17,645 nt of DNA from an uncultured cyanobacterium. GTDB lineage: Bacteria; Cyanobacteriota; Cyanobacteriia; PCC-6307; Cyanobiaceae. Below, one piece after another: positions 16,425-17,645 of this stretch. Location: positions 1-17,645 of the forward strand of contig CAIOXF010000044.1 in NCBI GenBank assembly GCA_903862155.1, in the 5' to 3' direction. The position numbers and the translations under genes are program-made. Numbering within the stretch: position 1 is the stretch's first letter; every line of letters begins with the position of its first letter. The notes under the pieces are model-generated. The model saw only the letters and a program-made list of their open reading frames with translations. It was not told the DNA's origin and made no database searches.

Positions 16425-16595
16425 ATGAGCAGCACCACCCTCACCGCCCTGGGGACTCCCATTCCCCAGCGGCGGCTTCCCCGCTTTGGCTTCCACACCC
16501 ACACCGAGCGTCTCAATGGCCGCATGGCCATGCTCGGCTTCATTGCCCTGGTGCTGGTCGAGTGGAAACTCGGCCATGGCCTCCTGATTTGGTGA
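16425..16595 (+). CDS. hli: High-light-inducible protein (Hli/SCP, one-helix chlorophyll-binding family)
   Basis: This 56-residue gene carries the chlorophyll a/b-binding signature: GFHTHTERLNGRMAMLGFIA, where E28, N31 and R33 fit the ExxNGRxAMxGF consensus of one-helix Hli proteins. In the family the glutamate and asparagine help bind chlorophyll, and the arginine pairs with the glutamate of a partner helix. A single membrane helix runs from about 33 to 50. These thylakoid proteins protect photosystem assembly intermediates and dissipate excess energy under strong light or nutrient stress. Its ATG has AGGA seven bases upstream. It lies 29 bp after rpoC2 and 7 bp before rlmN, so it could be read from the RNA polymerase operon; I see no clear promoter of its own in the gap. 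The exact Hli subgroup cannot be told. Confidence 0.92.
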   Translation: MSSTTLTALGTPIPQRRLPRFGFHTHTERLNGRMAMLGFIALVLVEWKLGHGLLIW

Positions 16596-16602
16596 TCCCG
16601 TC

Positions 16603-17645
16603 GTGGTGAGCCAGCCACTGCTCGGGATGGGGCTCCCTGCCCTGGAGCAGTGGGCTCGGGATCAGGGGCAGTCGGCCTTCCGGGGCCGGCAGCTCCACGA
16701 CTGGCTCTACGCCAAAGGGGCCCGCAGCCTTGATCAGATCACGGTGCTGCCGAAGGCCTGGCGCGAGCAGCTCCAGGCCTCGCCGCCCGATGCTGCCGCC
16801 GATTGGATCGGCCGCTCCCGCGAGGTGCATCGCTCGGTGGCCCGCGACGGCACCACCAAGCTGTTGCTGGCCACCCACGACGGCCACACGATTGAAACCG
16901 TGGGCATTCCTGCCGAAGGCCGGCTCACGGTGTGTGTGAGCAGCCAGGTGGGCTGCCCCATGGCGTGCCGTTTCTGTGCCACCGGCAAGGGCGGCCTGCA
17001 GCGCTCCCTGGCCGTGCACGAAATCGTGGATCAGGTGCTGAGCATCCGCGAGGCCATGGGCGAGCGGCCCAGCCACGTGGTGTTCATGGGCATGGGCGAA
17101 CCCCTGCTCAACATCGAGGCGGTGTTGGGGGCGATCGACTGCCTTTGTACCGATCTGGGCATGGCCCAGCGCCAGATCACGGTGAGCACCGTGGGGGTGG
17201 CCAATACCCTGCCCACGCTCGCCGAACGCTCGCTGGAGCGGCTTGGCCGGGCCCAATACACCTTGGCGGTGAGCCTCCATGCCCCCGACCAGCGCCTGCG
17301 TGAGGACCTGATCCCCACGGCCCACGCCTATCCGATCGAAGCCCTGCTCGACGATTGCCGCCGCTACGTGGCGATCACCGGCCGCCGCGTGAGCTTCGAA
17401 TACATCCTGCTGGGCGGCTTGAACGACCAGCCCGAGCAGGCCGAAGCGCTGGCGCGGTTGCTGCGTGGCTTCCAGAGCCACGTGAACCTGATCCCCTACA
17501 ACCCCATTGCCGAGGAGGAGTTCAAACGCCCCTCGCCCCAGGCGGTGGAGGCGTTCCGGCGTGGTTTGCAGTCGCGCCACATCGCGGTGAGCGTGCGCAC
17601 CAGCCGGGGCCTTGATGCCGATGCGGCTTGCGGTCAGCTGCGCCG
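16603..17645 (+). CDS. rlmN: Dual-specificity 23S rRNA/tRNA adenine-C2 methyltransferase (partial, 3' end outside window)
   Basis: RlmN is a radical-SAM enzyme that methylates C2 of A2503 in 23S rRNA and A37 in some tRNAs. The 347 visible residues include the iron-sulfur motif CPMACRFC (C118, C122, C125), the preceding CVSSQVG with C111, GMGEPLLN at 163-170, and AACGQL with C343. C111 and C343 match the two catalytic cysteines C118 and C355 of E. coli RlmN, one of which is transiently methylated. NLIPYNP at 295-301 is also typical. Only the last residues are cut by the window edge. The start is uncertain: GTG at 16603 and GTG at 16606 are adjacent, with an ATG at 16627; the GTG pair keeps a leader of usual length before LPALEQWA. 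It begins 7 bp after hli, so the two are probably cotranscribed. Confidence 0.95.
   Translation, partial: MVSQPLLGMGLPALEQWARDQGQSAFRGRQLHDWLYAKGARSLDQITVLPKAWREQLQASPPDAAADWIGRSREVHRSVARDGTTKLLLATHDGHTIETVGIPAEGRLTVCVSSQVGCPMACRFCATGKGGLQRSLAVHEIVDQVLSIREAMGERPSHVVFMGMGEPLLNIEAVLGAIDCLCTDLGMAQRQITVSTVGVANTLPTLAERSLERLGRAQYTLAVSLHAPDQRLREDLIPTAHAYPIEALLDDCRRYVAITGRRVSFEYILLGGLNDQPEQAEALARLLRGFQSHVNLIPYNPIAEEEFKRPSPQAVEAFRRGLQSRHIAVSVRTSRGLDADAACGQLR

Noticed and set aside
16355..16609. 84-residue plus-strand frame across the rpoC2 end and hli
   Set aside because: It is out of frame with both genes; the Hli signature is in the frame starting at 16425.

Overview
The window looks like conserved core chromosome from a GC-rich unicellular cyanobacterium of the Synechococcus/Cyanobium type. 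Three things support this. The RNA polymerase beta-prime subunit is split into separate rpoC1 and rpoC2 genes, with a very large insertion in the RpoC2 trigger loop. A one-helix high-light-inducible (Hli) protein gene follows rpoC2. A plant-like class I fructose-bisphosphate aldolase is also present. The assignment to genus is an inference.

Layout. Positions 1-834 (minus) are the N-terminal 278 residues of a class I aldolase cut by the window edge. Divergent from it, 935-4222 (plus) hold four tightly packed genes: an exported zinc metallopeptidase, a PPC(DUF296)-glutaredoxin fusion, an unrecognised 183-residue protein and a 2-oxoglutarate/Fe(II)-type oxygenase. They meet hisD (4227-5531, minus) tail to tail with only 4 bp between the genes. 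Divergent from hisD, a long plus-strand run begins: rpsT (GTG start), tatD, rpoB, rpoC1, rpoC2, hli and the start of rlmN, which leaves the window at 17645. No intergenic stretch exceeds 200 bp. I see no tRNA, rRNA, CRISPR array, insertion sequence or phage gene.

How the genes relate. rpsT, rpoB, rpoC1, rpoC2 and rlmN serve ribosome assembly, transcription and rRNA/tRNA methylation. TatD is a metal-dependent nuclease-family protein. Hli links the end of the RNA polymerase operon to photoprotection. hisD stands alone, away from other his genes. The four-gene cassette at 935-4222 is the least understood part; a thiol-redox-type domain and an Fe(II)-dependent oxygenase lie two genes apart in it.

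Most interesting non-coding structure: tandem inverted repeats in the rpoB leader (6847-6931), a hairpin covering both stop codons of the convergent oxygenase/hisD pair (4210-4231), and a hairpin running from the rpoC2 stop codon over the hli ribosome binding site (16393-16420). These are readings of the sequence only; nothing was folded or searched computationally. I found no clear sign of a wholly new defence or mobile system.
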